Made by a program: the position numbers and the translations under genes
The notes under the pieces: generated by a model
Told to the model about the DNA's origin: nothing
Databases searched by the model: none
What the model saw: only the letters and a program-made list of their open reading frames with translations
Shown here: piece after piece, positions 43,971 to 53,207 of the stretch
Layout of the letters: every line of letters starts with the position of its first letter
How positions within the stretch are numbered: position 1 is the first letter of the stretch
Origin: Candidatus Nitrospira nitrosa
GTDB lineage: Bacteria; Nitrospirota; Nitrospiria; Nitrospirales; Nitrospiraceae
NCBI RefSeq assembly: GCF_001458735.1
Contig: NZ_CZQA01000009.1
Location: 248,001-312,000, forward strand
DNA length: 64,000 nt
Direction: 5' to 3'

Positions 43971-44496
43971 ACGACCAGCAGGAGAATTCCGCGAGCGAGA
44001 GAACGATCAAATCTCCAATCTTTCGTTACGGCAACAGCTGGCCGAACTCGTCGAACGTTGCACCTCCAGGCGTCGTCCGGCGGCAGTTGTTGCTCAGCCA
44101 TCACCAACAAAAGTATACGTCATGAACTGGTTCGATAGCAAAAAGTTAGGTAGCGGCACGAGTGTACTGGTGAAACAGAGAGAGGTCATGGAATTTGGAT
44201 AGTATGGCAAGTGAGAGCCTAGCTTCAACGATGCTACCGGGTCGTGGCGAACGAAATGAACAAGACCATGAAGAGAACGAGACTGAACCACGGAGCGACC
44301 TTCTCGGCCCAGGTGCCATTGCTCGCCGCTAAAGAGGATATGAAAAAGTTTCGGAGGAAGAAGCTGTGAAGAAATAGTAACGAGACTCGCGGTCCAGCTC
44401 CAGATCAAACCTTACCGAGAAAACTTATCTGGAGGCAAGGGCGAAGAGCGGCTGTGCTAAACGAAGCGACGAGTTACACGAAGTGTGATTTTGGTT
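43971..44496. other. Poorly coding region with a start-less plus-strand open frame
   Basis: 526 bp. On the plus strand, 43922-44203 reads without stops and looks coding (NLSLRQQLAELVERC... and MNWFDSKKLGSGTSVLVKQ), but it has no good start codon or ribosome-binding site and partly overlaps the minus-strand small gene. It may be a gene remnant. The rest shows nothing. Confidence 0.35.
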
Positions 44497-44571
44497 TGGA
44501 GCGGGCGATGGGATTTGAACCCACGACAACTTGCTTGGGAAGCAAGGACTCTACCACTGAGCTACGCCCGC
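44497..44571 (-). tRNA. tRNA-Gly (anticodon CCC)
   Basis: The minus strand folds as a cloverleaf. Acceptor GCGGGCG (44571-44565) pairs with CGCCCGC. The D-arm contains AGCTCAGTGGTAGAG. The anticodon stem CTTGC/GCAAG encloses TTCCCAA, giving anticodon CCC. The T-arm has GTGGGTTCAAATCCCAT. Discriminator U and an encoded CCA follow (to 44497). Confidence 0.96.
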
Positions 44572-44582
44572 TCACTGGAGAT

Positions 44583-44611
44583 CTTATACAGGAACACCGG
44601 CTGACTGTCCA
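44583..44611 (-). promoter_or_regulatory. Promoter of tRNA-Gly
   Basis: TGGACA (44611-44606), a 17-nt spacer and TATAAG (44588-44583) on the minus strand. The predicted start is about 5 nt before the mature tRNA 5' end. Confidence 0.65.
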
Positions 44612-44657
44612 GCCACAGATAGGGATTTGATTTTTCGAGACATCTTTCCATCCATCG

Positions 44658-45869
44658 CTATTCAACCCGTTCCACCGTCGCAAACTTTCGTCGCCCGATT
44701 TTCAAACGATGCTGTTTGCCCTGGACAACCTCAAGCGTGGCATTGGCATCACTCTGTTTCTGTCCGTCGAGTTCGAGGCCACCTTGAATGATCAACCGGC
44801 GGGCCTCGCTCTTGCTGGGGACCAGTCCTGTCTTGGCTACGAGATCAACCAACCCAATGGCCTTTCCATCTCGCAGATCGTTTGCAGTCAGCTGCACTCG
44901 CACATCCGGTTCATCGGGAAACTCTTGTTTCTGGAACTTCTGCGCAAACTCCCCTCTTGCCTGCTTCCCAGCCTCTGCTCCGTGATACTGCGCCACAATC
45001 AACTCGGCAAGCGTCTGTTTGGCTTCCATCGGATGCAGTGACCGGGCATGATTGAGATCTTCCGTTGTCAGCAGCTCATAATATCGATACATCAGGGTGT
45101 CGCTGATCGACATGACCTTGCCGAACATCTCACCCGGCTTGTCTTCGAGTGCAATGTAGTTCCCGACGCTCTTGCTCATCTTCTTCACGCCGTCCGTGCC
45201 TTCGAGCAACGGCATGGTAATGACGACCTGTGACTCCTGACCGTAGTCTCGCTGCAACTCGCGTCCGACCAGAAGATTGAACTTCTGATCTGTCCCGCCC
45301 AGTTCCACATCCGCTTTCAGGGCAACGGAGTCATATCCCTGCACGAGCGGGTAGAGAAACTCATGGACACTGATGGGCTTCTGCTCATGGTACCGTTTGT
45401 GAAAATCGTCGCGTTCCATCATTCTGGCAACGCGATAATGCGCGGCCAGTTGGATCAATCCATCGGCAGTCATCGTTCCCATCCAGCGGCTATTGAATTC
45501 AATAGTGGTCTTCTCAGGATCGAGAATCTTGAAGATCTGACGTTGATAGGTCTTGGCATTCTCCTGAACCTGCTCCTTGGTGAGCGCCTTACGCGTCTCG
45601 GAGACGCCGGTCGGATCACCGATCATCCCCGTGAAATCCCCGATCAGGAAGATCACGTTATGCCCAAGATCTTGAAAGTGTTTCAATTTATGGATGAGGA
45701 CGGTGTGCCCCAGATGCAGATCGGGCGCCGTCGGATCGAAGCCCGCCTTAATGCGTAACGGTCGTTTCTCCGAGAGGGATCGCTTCAGCTTGGCCTCGAG
45801 CTCGGTCTGCTGAATGACCTCGACCGCACCACGGAGAATGAGGTCGAGTTGTTGGGCTACATCTTTCAT
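44658..45869 (-). CDS. tyrS: Tyrosyl-tRNA synthetase
   Basis: 403 residues. Class I synthetase charging tRNA-Tyr. The HIGH-type motif is [13 protein letters not shown] and the KMSKS motif [27 protein letters not shown] and [15 protein letters not shown] are TyrS-specific. The C-terminal S4 RNA-binding domain (about 340-403: [21 protein letters not shown]) is intact. The ATG overlaps the comEA-like stop by 4 nt, making an lpd-comEA-tyrS run. Confidence 0.97.
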   Translation of the reverse strand: MKDVAQQLDLILRGAVEVIQQTELEAKLKRSLSEKRPLRIKAGFDPTAPDLHLGHTVLIHKLKHFQDLGHNVIFLIGDFTGMIGDPTGVSETRKALTKEQVQENAKTYQRQIFKILDPEKTTIEFNSRWMGTMTADGLIQLAAHYRVARMMERDDFHKRYHEQKPISVHEFLYPLVQGYDSVALKADVELGGTDQKFNLLVGRELQRDYGQESQVVITMPLLEGTDGVKKMSKSVGNYIALEDKPGEMFGKVMSISDTLMYRYYELLTTEDLNHARSLHPMEAKQTLAELIVAQYHGAEAGKQARGEFAQKFQKQEFPDEPDVRVQLTANDLRDGKAIGLVDLVAKTGLVPSKSEARRLIIQGGLELDGQKQSDANATLEVVQGKQHRLKIGRRKFATVERVE

Positions 45870-46306
45870 GACGTGAATCGCTCCGTCTCTCGTTGCGTCT
45901 CCCTGGTGGAGACCGTGACCAATGACTTGAGGCGATCAAATTTCTTGGCGCCGATCCCTTTGACGCTACGAAGATCTTCGACAGTCCGAAATCGTCCTGC
46001 CGATTCTCGATACGCAATCACCCGCTGCGCCAGCACGGCACCAATACCTGGCAACGCTTCCAGCTCATCGGCAGTCGCTTGATTGAGGTCGACCACCATC
46101 CGATCGTGCTGGCTGACCACCTTGACCGCTGCTACACGCTTCTCGCCACCTGCATGGTGACTGGAACTGTTCACTAGCTCCGTAGTTCGCTCCTGCGTAG
46201 AGGCAGCAAGCGATTGAATAGGCACATGACGCACCCATCCCAGCCACAATACCACTCCAATCGTGACGGCCAACATTCCCAATTTGAGGAGGAGAGACTT
46301 GATCAT
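45866..46306 (-). CDS. ComEA-like helix-hairpin-helix protein
   Basis: 146 residues. A single N-terminal membrane segment ([20 protein letters not shown]) anchors a periplasmic C-terminal domain with two helix-hairpin-helix motifs: [29 protein letters not shown] (cited from [11 protein letters not shown]) and [19 protein letters not shown]. This is the ComEA layout, DNA binding during natural transformation or pilus-linked DNA uptake. No other competence gene is nearby. It overlaps lpd and tyrS by 4 nt each. Confidence 0.88.
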   Translation of the reverse strand: MIKSLLLKLGMLAVTIGVVLWLGWVRHVPIQSLAASTQERTTELVNSSSHHAGGEKRVAAVKVVSQHDRMVVDLNQATADELEALPGIGAVLAQRVIAYRESAGRFRTVEDLRSVKGIGAKKFDRLKSLVTVSTRETQRETERFTS

Positions 46307-47736
46307 CCCTTCCCTGTCTTTCTCAGTTGATGAATGGCGGCCCCATCAAGATCTTCCATTGATTCCATCACACCTTCAGCCAGCGTGGGGTGGGCGTGGA
46401 TGAGACGAGCGACTTGCGTAGCCGTCGCCCCAACCTGCATCGCCAACGCCGGTTCATGAATGAGGTCTGCTGCATGGGCCCCAAGCATATGCATACCGAG
46501 AATCCGATCAGTCTCGGCATCAGCAATGACTTTGTAGAATCCGGTCGTCTCGCCTGTCGCTTGAGCCTTCCCCAGAGCCCCATACCGAAACCGTCCGACC
46601 TTCACCGCCTGATTCGGATCCTTTCCGTTTTCCTCCGCACGTGCTCTGGCCTGTTGCTCGGTCAATCCCACACGTCCAATCTCCGGAAGTGTGAAGATAC
46701 CGGCTGGGATGACGCTATAATCGATCGCCCGTTGGTGCCCCAAGATATTCTCAACTGCCACCAGCCCCTGCGCTGACGCGACATGGGCCAACATCGCCTT
46801 GCCGGTCACATCACCGATCGCATAGATGCCGGGAACATTCGTCTGCATGAACTCATCAACCAGCACTTCGCCACGACGCCCAAGCGCGACACCGACCTGT
46901 TCCAATCCAATCCCTTGGGAGTTGAATCCGCGTCCGACCGAGACCAAGAGCTTTTCGGTTGCTATCGTCGTCCCGTCTTTCAACGACAGCGCCAGCGACT
47001 CCGATGATCGCGCTGCCTTCTCCACCGTCGTGCCAGTCATCACTGTCACGCCCCGCTTTTTCAACTCACGCTCGATCGTGGACGAAATCTCCTCATCCTC
47101 CAATGGCAAGAGTCGCGGCATGAGTTCAAGAATGGTGACCTCTGTACCAAGACCACTGTACAACGCGGCAAACTCGCAACCCTCCACCCCACCACCAAGA
47201 ATGGCAAGGCTGGCCGGGACTTGTGTCAAGTCCAGCATCTGCTGGCTGGTCACGATCTGCCGTCCATCGATGGGAAATTGGGGAAGATTCGGCCAAGAAG
47301 ACCCGGTGGCAATCACCAGCGCATCCGCGTGAATCTCACGCTGCGCTCCATCCGGTAGTGTCACGGCTAAGGTGCCTGCATCTTTGATAGCCCCCAGCCC
47401 GACAACCTGTTCGATCCCCCAGCCTTTGAACAGCGTCGCGATCCCCTTCACCAGCGTGGCCACGACTTTATCTTTCCGAGCCACCATACGGGCAAGATCA
47501 TAGGCCGCCGGTGCCTGGAGCATCAGCCCCAGATCCTCCGCTTTTTTGAGCTTGTCACCGAGCTCCACGACAGAGAGGAGCGACTTGCTGGGAATACAGC
47601 CCCAGTTGAGGCAGACCCCGCCGAGTTTTTCTCGCTCAATGACCGTAACCCGTGCCCCGAGCTGAGCCGCACGGATGGCTGCGACATAGCCGCCAGGGCC
47701 GGCACCAAGAATCGCGATGTGGGGTGAGGAGGTCAT
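46303..47736 (-). CDS. lpd: Dihydrolipoyl dehydrogenase
   Basis: 477 residues. FAD-dependent E3 reoxidising lipoyl groups of 2-oxoacid dehydrogenases or the glycine cleavage H protein. The FAD motif is AILGAGPGGYVAAIRAAQLG, and the redox disulfide GGVCLNWGCIPSK. The NAD motif is LAILGGGVEGCEFAALYSG. IYAIGDVTG follows, and the active-site HAHPTLAEG lies near the C-terminus. gcvH lies 154 bp upstream on the same strand. Confidence 0.96.
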   Translation of the reverse strand: MTSSPHIAILGAGPGGYVAAIRAAQLGARVTVIEREKLGGVCLNWGCIPSKSLLSVVELGDKLKKAEDLGLMLQAPAAYDLARMVARKDKVVATLVKGIATLFKGWGIEQVVGLGAIKDAGTLAVTLPDGAQREIHADALVIATGSSWPNLPQFPIDGRQIVTSQQMLDLTQVPASLAILGGGVEGCEFAALYSGLGTEVTILELMPRLLPLEDEEISSTIERELKKRGVTVMTGTTVEKAARSSESLALSLKDGTTIATEKLLVSVGRGFNSQGIGLEQVGVALGRRGEVLVDEFMQTNVPGIYAIGDVTGKAMLAHVASAQGLVAVENILGHQRAIDYSVIPAGIFTLPEIGRVGLTEQQARARAEENGKDPNQAVKVGRFRYGALGKAQATGETTGFYKVIADAETDRILGMHMLGAHAADLIHEPALAMQVGATATQVARLIHAHPTLAEGVMESMEDLDGAAIHQLRKTGKG

Positions 47737-47890
47737 GGGATCAGATGCTTATCGTTGAGTGAGGCATCCCGATCCGGTCGGTCACCGTGCGCACCGATCC
47801 AGTTAGAAAACGGAGAAGAATCTGCCACCACACGACTAGTCACCAATGAATCAATCACACAATGATGCGGCGATCAAACGGACCAGCGGG

Positions 47891-48277
47891 TCAATGCTTC
47901 TGGCTGGCGAGAAAAGCCTCGTATTGCGCGGCCGTCATCAGTTGTTCAACTTCTCCGGGATTGCTCAGCTCAATGACAGCCATCCATCCCTTGCCATAGG
48001 GGTCCGAATTCACCACCTCAGGACGATCTTTCAGGTCCTGGTTGATCTTGGTGACCGTCCCGCTCACCGGCGTGTAGATCGTTGAAGTCGTTTTGGTCGA
48101 CTCCACTTCCCCAATCTGTTGCCCAACTTTCACGATCGCCCCGACCTTCGGAAGGTCCAGAAAGACGATGTCGCCCAAGGCATCCTGCGCAAAATGGCTG
48201 ATCCCCACCGTCGCCTGTTTGCCGTCAACTCGAACCCATTCATGTTCTTGGTGATACCGCAAATCGGATGGAATCAT
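47891..48277 (-). CDS. gcvH: Glycine cleavage system H protein
   Basis: 128 residues. Lipoyl carrier of the glycine cleavage system. HEWVRVDGKQATVGISHFAQDALGDIVFLDLP (cited from ISHFAQDALGD) is the family start; the lipoylated Lys lies in GEVESTKTTSTIYTPVSG. NPYGKGW-like DPYGKGWMAVIEL is near the end. A clear promoter lies upstream. gcvT and gcvP are not in the window; lpd follows downstream. Confidence 0.96.
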   Translation of the reverse strand: MIPSDLRYHQEHEWVRVDGKQATVGISHFAQDALGDIVFLDLPKVGAIVKVGQQIGEVESTKTTSTIYTPVSGTVTKINQDLKDRPEVVNSDPYGKGWMAVIELSNPGEVEQLMTAAQYEAFLASQKH

Positions 48278-48377
48278 GTCGGCTCCATTCTTGAGATTCA
48301 GTATGAGAGGCTGAGGTTCAGACGAGGATACGCAACCGACTACTCAACCTCAACCTTGGCCTGGTCAATTCTTCAGG

Positions 48378-48406
48378 ATGGTAGTGGGAGCGGCTGGCAT
48401 TGTCAA
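48378..48406 (-). promoter_or_regulatory. Promoter of gcvH (and possibly lpd)
   Basis: TTGACA (48406-48401), a 17-nt spacer and TACCAT (48383-48378) on the minus strand. The -35 box overlaps the U-tract of the ndk terminator. Confidence 0.65.
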
Positions 48407-48440
48407 GAAACGGGCCAGCCGTTATTGTATGGCCGGCCCG
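48405..48440 (-). terminator. Intrinsic terminator of ndk
   Basis: On the minus strand CGGGCCGGCC, a 10-nt loop and GGCTGGCCCG form a 10-bp stem (one G-U) followed by UUUCUU. It lies 14 bp past the ndk stop. Confidence 0.8.
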
Positions 48441-48453
48441 ATCGTGATCTCTA

Positions 48454-48873
48454 CTATCCGAAAATCTCCATACCGGGGAAGAAATACCCAACCTCAAACT
48501 GAGCGGTTTCCGGTGAGTCGGAACCATGCACGGCGTTGAATTCGATATTCGCCCCATGGGCTTTGCGAATGGTGCCTGCCTCGGCCTTGGCCGGATCCGT
48601 CGCGCCCATCAGCTCCCGGTTCCTCTTAATGGCATTCTCACCTTGCAGCACGATCACCACAGCCGGACCAGAAGACATGAAGGCACAGAGACTGCCGAAA
48701 AACGGCCGCGCCTTGTGCACCGCATAAAACCCTTCCGCCACGGCCTGAGACATGTGAATCATCTTGATGGCGATCGGCTTCAACCCTGCTTGTTCGTATC
48801 GGTGAATGATATCTCCGATGACATTCTTCTTGACGGCATCCGGCTTGACAATGGCCAACGTTCGTTCGTTCAT
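48454..48873 (-). CDS. ndk: Nucleoside diphosphate kinase
   Basis: 139 residues. It balances nucleoside triphosphates through a phospho-His intermediate. [18 protein letters not shown] opens the fold, and the catalytic His is in [20 protein letters not shown] lies 11 nt before the ATG. It is a single gene with its own promoter and terminator. Confidence 0.97.
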   Translation of the reverse strand: MNERTLAIVKPDAVKKNVIGDIIHRYEQAGLKPIAIKMIHMSQAVAEGFYAVHKARPFFGSLCAFMSSGPAVVIVLQGENAIKRNRELMGATDPAKAEAGTIRKAHGANIEFNAVHGSDSPETAQFEVGYFFPGMEIFG

Positions 48874-48925
48874 GTTCGCTCAGACTCCTCCAAATTGTTA
48901 ACAGATCCAATGAAATAGCGGGCAC

Positions 48926-48955
48926 ATTATAGGTGGGGGCTCTTCCGGCTTGCAA
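48926..48955 (-). promoter_or_regulatory. Promoter of ndk
   Basis: TTGCAA (48955-48950), an 18-nt spacer and a perfect TATAAT (48931-48926) on the minus strand. Confidence 0.7.
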
Positions 48956-49062
48956 GCATGTTGCGCCTCGCAGGATGCTGAAATAGTCTGTCAACGGCGA
49001 TCTCGCATCGCTCAGAGGCTCACCATATGCGGAGGGGGTACTGGTCGTACCTCATCGCATTC

Positions 49063-50577
49063 TCATACGGACTTGAGGCGACCGAATCCGTAGACCACCA
49101 TCTTGAGCAACAACCATCCCTGCGCCGCACGTCGGATCGTGGCACTGCCGAAGGTCCGCGCTTCATATCGAACGGGAATCTCCACAATCTGCAGATTGAG
49201 TTTCGATGCCCCGAACAAGAGATCAAAATCCCCGAGGGGGTCGAACTCACCGAAGTATGGCCGATTGGCAGCCAGGCGCTCGTAGTCGCGGAGGAACAAC
49301 ACCTTTGTCCCACAAAGTGTGTCCTTGATTCGCTGATTGAGCAGCCAAGAGAACGCCACGCCAAACATCTTGTTCCCGAACAGCGTCAACAGGCGCATCG
49401 CCTGCCCCTCCTGGGGATAGATCAGCCGACAGCCGACGATACACTCGCCTTTTCCACTGGCGATGGCTTCATAGAACTTCGGAAGCGCTTCCGGCGGCAT
49501 CGTCGCGTCGGCGTCCAAGATCATCAGAATATCGCCCATCGCATGGGCAAACCCCTTGCGGATCGCATCCCCCTTCCCTTGCCCATCCTGTACCAAGAGC
49601 TTGATGCTCCGACCGGGATAAAACGCCGCGACACGTGCGATCTCATCTTTGGTCCCGTCGGTCGAATGCCCGTCGATAAACAGAATCTCTTGGCGGCCTC
49701 CGAACTGCGGAATCCGTCTGAGTACTGCATCGATGTTGCCTTGTTCATTCCGGCACGGAATGACGATGGTCGTCGAATAGGGCCGCTCCGGCCTCCGGAG
49801 CCTTGCGCGAGCGATCACATAGTGCGACAGACAGAGCCCGCGCAACCCTGGAAGATAGGCCAGCAATCGGTTGCATAAGGGAGCAAGGAACGGAATGCGC
49901 AGGGGCAGCAACAATCGTCGTTCGACCTTCACCACATCAAAGTCGGCGAGGTACAACAGATTCGTGAGATCCGCCGGCGAGAGCCAGCTGTATTCACGCT
50001 GCCGCATCTTGAGCCCGAGCTGCTCACACAACCGGAGTATTGGTTCCCACACATGGTTGTGAGAGGAGACCACCACCCGCGTCTGGGGAGTACAGAGACG
50101 GCGCAGCCGCTTGAACGCCGTCTGAACATCGAGGAGATGGCCAACCACATCCGCGAGAATGATGATATCGAAGGTCTCGTCGAGTTGCAGCGTTTCAACA
50201 TCTCCGACCCGAAACTCCAAGGTCGGATGCCGCCTGCTCGCCTCGCTCACCATCGCAGGACTCAGGTCGATCCCAAGCCCACGTGATGGCTTCAACGCGG
50301 CAAGCAGATTGCCGATTCCTGACCCGATTTCTAAGACTCGTAATCCCTCAGGCACGAGAAATCTCAGATATCGAGTCTGATCCTCATAGTAGGCTCTAGC
50401 CTTCTGCTCCCACGACAGACGACGCGCGGCGCAGGCATCAAAGTAATCCCGAATGGCTTTTTTCTTGGCGGCAGTCTGGAATCGCCCCTCAGGGTGAAAG
50501 GGATCGGTCGATTGGTCGAGGTCTGTCTCGTCCCAATCCGGAGAGGGAAAGAGTTTGAAGAGTCTCGCTGGCCCCAT
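49063..50577 (-). CDS. Fusion of SAM-dependent methyltransferase and family-2 glycosyltransferase
   Basis: 504 residues. The N-terminal half (about 30-240) is a class I methyltransferase: VLEIGSGIGNLLAALKPSRGLGIDLSPAM (cited from LEIGSGIGNLL) and IIILADVVGHLLD. The C-terminal half (about 265-490) is a GT2 domain: TIVIPCRNEQGNIDAVLRRI, LFIDGHSTDGTKDE and the metal-site LMILDADATMPPEAL, similar to dolichol/undecaprenyl-phosphate sugar synthases. The last helices (AAQGWLLLKMVVYGFGRL) are amphipathic or membrane-associated. Substrates are unknown; a role in glycolipid or polysaccharide synthesis is likely. It begins 132 bp after the DUF2314 gene. Confidence 0.88.
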   Translation of the reverse strand: MGPARLFKLFPSPDWDETDLDQSTDPFHPEGRFQTAAKKKAIRDYFDACAARRLSWEQKARAYYEDQTRYLRFLVPEGLRVLEIGSGIGNLLAALKPSRGLGIDLSPAMVSEASRRHPTLEFRVGDVETLQLDETFDIIILADVVGHLLDVQTAFKRLRRLCTPQTRVVVSSHNHVWEPILRLCEQLGLKMRQREYSWLSPADLTNLLYLADFDVVKVERRLLLPLRIPFLAPLCNRLLAYLPGLRGLCLSHYVIARARLRRPERPYSTTIVIPCRNEQGNIDAVLRRIPQFGGRQEILFIDGHSTDGTKDEIARVAAFYPGRSIKLLVQDGQGKGDAIRKGFAHAMGDILMILDADATMPPEALPKFYEAIASGKGECIVGCRLIYPQEGQAMRLLTLFGNKMFGVAFSWLLNQRIKDTLCGTKVLFLRDYERLAANRPYFGEFDPLGDFDLLFGASKLNLQIVEIPVRYEARTFGSATIRRAAQGWLLLKMVVYGFGRLKSV

Positions 50578-50709
50578 GGAGATCCATGCACAGATGGCAG
50601 TGGATCCACAGTATCACCGGCAAGCTATTTTGGCACGAGTTCCGAGAGAATCAGCAGAACGCCCTGCGAATCAGACCTCAGGCGCGCAGGAGACTCAGGA
50701 TAGCCTTGG

Positions 50710-51219
50710 TCATCGGTCACACTCCAGGCCATATTGCTTCTGAATCTTTTGGGCCACCTCTGGTGATTCTTTGGTCAAGAGCGCACAGGTGGTGAAGTTT
50801 CCAACGACCTTTTTTTTGCCCTTATCGACGTACGTCCAGTCGACGATCTCCGTCTTTGCGAACGAATAAGTCTGGCCCTTCTTCAACGATCGAACCACCG
50901 GCACATTCTCGATCCGTCCCGACCAGAGATCGCCTTGGCCTTTCAAGTCAGCAATCCAGAGATACTCAAGACTCTCGCCTTCGCTGACCCGCACCTTCAC
51001 TGAATAGTGACCGGTATCGGACGGCGGCGATCCTGCTTTTTTCAGAAACCCGTCCAGTCCGGCACGCGCACGCGCCATGGCCTTTTGCATGGCCGGATCC
51101 TCATCGCTGACCTCGACCGTACTGTCGTTCTTCGCCTTGTCTGTAAATGATTCGGAGAATACCGGTGGCGACGTCAGCATCACGATGAGCCCAACAGTCA
51201 GAGCAACTAGTCGTCGCAT
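50710..51219 (-). CDS. Exported DUF2314 (YegJ-like) protein
   Basis: 169 residues. A signal peptide (LVALTVGLIVMLTSPPVFS) precedes a DUF2314 domain: DEDPAMQKAMARARAGLDGFLK, EYLWIADLKGQGDLWSGRIENVP (cited from WSGRIENVP) and IVDWTYVDKGKKKVVGNFT. The function of the family is unknown. The ATG at 51219 has GGAGGAG upstream; longer in-frame readings have unlikely composition. Confidence 0.85.
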   Translation of the reverse strand: MRRLVALTVGLIVMLTSPPVFSESFTDKAKNDSTVEVSDEDPAMQKAMARARAGLDGFLKKAGSPPSDTGHYSVKVRVSEGESLEYLWIADLKGQGDLWSGRIENVPVVRSLKKGQTYSFAKTEIVDWTYVDKGKKKVVGNFTTCALLTKESPEVAQKIQKQYGLECDR

Positions 51220-51398
51220 AGATCTCCTCCAACAAACTTGCAGCACTTCCCCCCAACTTAGGCGGCCATCTTGAGCCTTCTCGCAACTGTAATGCAAGAT
51301 TGTTGATCGGCTCCACATCTCCCACCATTGTCTCACGAAAACTCTCGGACGCCCCCGTTGACAGAACGAGTTCATCTGGTCATTGTTACCCCGACACC

Positions 51399-52241
51399 AT
51401 GCCGCGTCGTCACGGTGCCCCTCACACCCCATCCCGCCACCCACGTTCGAAGCATCCCCTGATGCGCCTTGCTCGGGGGAGCTGGCATGTCCTGACCGCA
51501 TTCCTGCGTGCCATTCGAAAGGCTCCGCCGACCATACAAGTATGGAGTACGGTGGCCATCCTGATTACCGCGGCCTTAACGACCAACTGGGTCTATCACG
51601 CCTACTATAAGCCAACGGAACTGTTCTTTCCCGTGGAACCGGCCTTTCACAAGAGCCCCCGTGAAACCTGGAGAGAGTATGGGAAACTGTTCGAAGTCCA
51701 TTCGACGGCCATCATCACACCCGAGCTCCTGGCGGCCCTCGCCCAAGCCGAAGGCTCCGGCAATCCCGTCGCCCGCACCTATTGGAAATGGCGCGTGACC
51801 GCACAGAATCCGCTGGAGTGGTATCGACCGGCCTCATCGGCCGTCGGAATGTTTCAGATCACCGACGGGACGTTTCAAGAAGCGAAACGCTATTGCATCC
51901 ACAACCATGTCGTCGTCGAACAGGGGCCATGGAATAATTTCAATTCCTGTTGGTTCAACAGCCTCTATAGCCGAGTTATTCCTGGTCATGCCATGGAGAT
52001 GACCTCCGCGTTACTCGACCGATACGTCACTCGGCTGGCAGGGGATCGAGGGGCCACGTTCGAGCAGAAACAGGAGTTGGCCGCCGTCATTCATCTCTGC
52101 GGCGCCGGGGCCGGCCGTAATTATGTCATACGCAACTATCGCCTGACCCCGCACCAGCAGTGTGGCGCCCACGATCTCCGCAGCTACCTGCTCAAAATTT
52201 CGGCGTTAAAGCAGCAATTCACGTTGCTCAAGGGACAGTGA
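51399..52241 (+). CDS. Membrane-anchored lytic transglycosylase (SLT-like)
   Basis: 280 residues. A basic N-terminus and one membrane segment (VWSTVAILITAALTTNWVYH) anchor a periplasmic SLT-type domain. The catalytic Glu is in LAALAQAEGSGN, and SSAVGMFQITDGTFQEAK is the Gly-x-Met-Gln-Ile motif. Two Cys pairs (YCIHNH...SCWFN; HLCGAGAG...QCGAHD) may form disulfides. It probably cleaves peptidoglycan glycan strands. The start is uncertain, with no clear ribosome-binding site; an ATG at 51462 is the alternative. Confidence 0.82.
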   Translation: MPRRHGAPHTPSRHPRSKHPLMRLARGSWHVLTAFLRAIRKAPPTIQVWSTVAILITAALTTNWVYHAYYKPTELFFPVEPAFHKSPRETWREYGKLFEVHSTAIITPELLAALAQAEGSGNPVARTYWKWRVTAQNPLEWYRPASSAVGMFQITDGTFQEAKRYCIHNHVVVEQGPWNNFNSCWFNSLYSRVIPGHAMEMTSALLDRYVTRLAGDRGATFEQKQELAAVIHLCGAGAGRNYVIRNYRLTPHQQCGAHDLRSYLLKISALKQQFTLLKGQ

Positions 52242-52316
52242 GAACACGGTCTGAGTGCCCGGTGCTGAGGGTTACACGCTGCAAAGGACCCAGGGAAGTA
52301 AGTACGAGCGGAAGAG

Positions 52317-53207
52317 TCAGCAGGGATTGACGGCTGCAAGCGTGATCAACGAAGACTCTATGTCCGTCAGAATCTGTGTCCGGCTGGGCTCTGCCGTCAG
52401 GTACCCGATGAAACTATGCCCACCGGAATACGCAGGAGAGAAGAGTAACGGACTGATTCCCCAATTTGTGTTGGCGTCTAACGTGGCGGGCAAGACAAAG
52501 CGAATCCCGCTGATCAAGACGTCCGTGCTTGACGTTCGATGGAGTCCCTTGCCCCCCACCCTATCCGCCGGTGTGGCGACTCCGACAATCTTCAGTGTGC
52601 CTAGCGGCGGCGGCAGTGCCTGGCTAAATACTGAGTCGAACGACGCGTTACTGTACAGATTCCCCTGAGAATGTGGGACGATGAGCACGCGGCGACAGGA
52701 TGGGAAGGCAATCTGTTCCCGATAGGCCGTCGCATGACGAGTGATCGTGGCCTGATCGATTTGATCGGCACTACTGATGGGACGCTGCAACACCTGCGCA
52801 ATCACACCCGATGTCGCCAGGCCAACCCCTTCCAATCCTTGCCAGAAGGTCGTCGACGTGAACCCGAGCCGTTGTTGACCTGCCTCAAGAAAATCTTTGA
52901 CGGCTCCAGACGTCGGATTGATGTTCAGAAAGAACAGATGACACATCGCTTGGACGACCGGTGCCATGGTTGGAAGCTTGCTCAGAAACTCCAGCTCCAG
53001 CTTCCCGCCGTTCAACCTTGCTTCATCGAGCGTTGTCGTGACCCCATTCACAAAATAGATTGCCGTGCGAGGAGCCGTTGCACTCTGGCAAGCTGATTGA
53101 GGTTGCACTTGGGCGTCCGCATCCGGAAGCCATCCCGCTCCTAGGAGAACGCTGAACGAAAGCACAAGGAACCTTCCTGAGGTCAAGACTGACATGCCGT
53201 CATCCAT
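52317..53207 (-). CDS. Secreted alpha/beta-hydrolase-like protein
   Basis: 296 residues with a signal peptide (VLSFSVLLGAGWLPDADA). AIYFVNGVTTTLDEA near the start resembles the first strand and oxyanion loop of alpha/beta hydrolases. RRVLIVPHSQGN has the nucleophile-elbow pattern with Ser, and GGHSFIGYL may hold the catalytic His. The family and substrate are not known. It overlaps the upstream lipoprotein gene by about 25 nt. A second Met at 53195 is another possible start. Confidence 0.7.
   Translation of the reverse strand: MDDGMSVLTSGRFLVLSFSVLLGAGWLPDADAQVQPQSACQSATAPRTAIYFVNGVTTTLDEARLNGGKLELEFLSKLPTMAPVVQAMCHLFFLNINPTSGAVKDFLEAGQQRLGFTSTTFWQGLEGVGLATSGVIAQVLQRPISSADQIDQATITRHATAYREQIAFPSCRRVLIVPHSQGNLYSNASFDSVFSQALPPPLGTLKIVGVATPADRVGGKGLHRTSSTDVLISGIRFVLPATLDANTNWGISPLLFSPAYSGGHSFIGYLTAEPSRTQILTDIESSLITLAAVNPC

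Noticed and set aside
44094-44408. 104-codon minus-strand frame beside the tRNA
   Set aside because: No start signal and no protein-like pattern; the plus strand of the same stretch reads better, though it also lacks a start.
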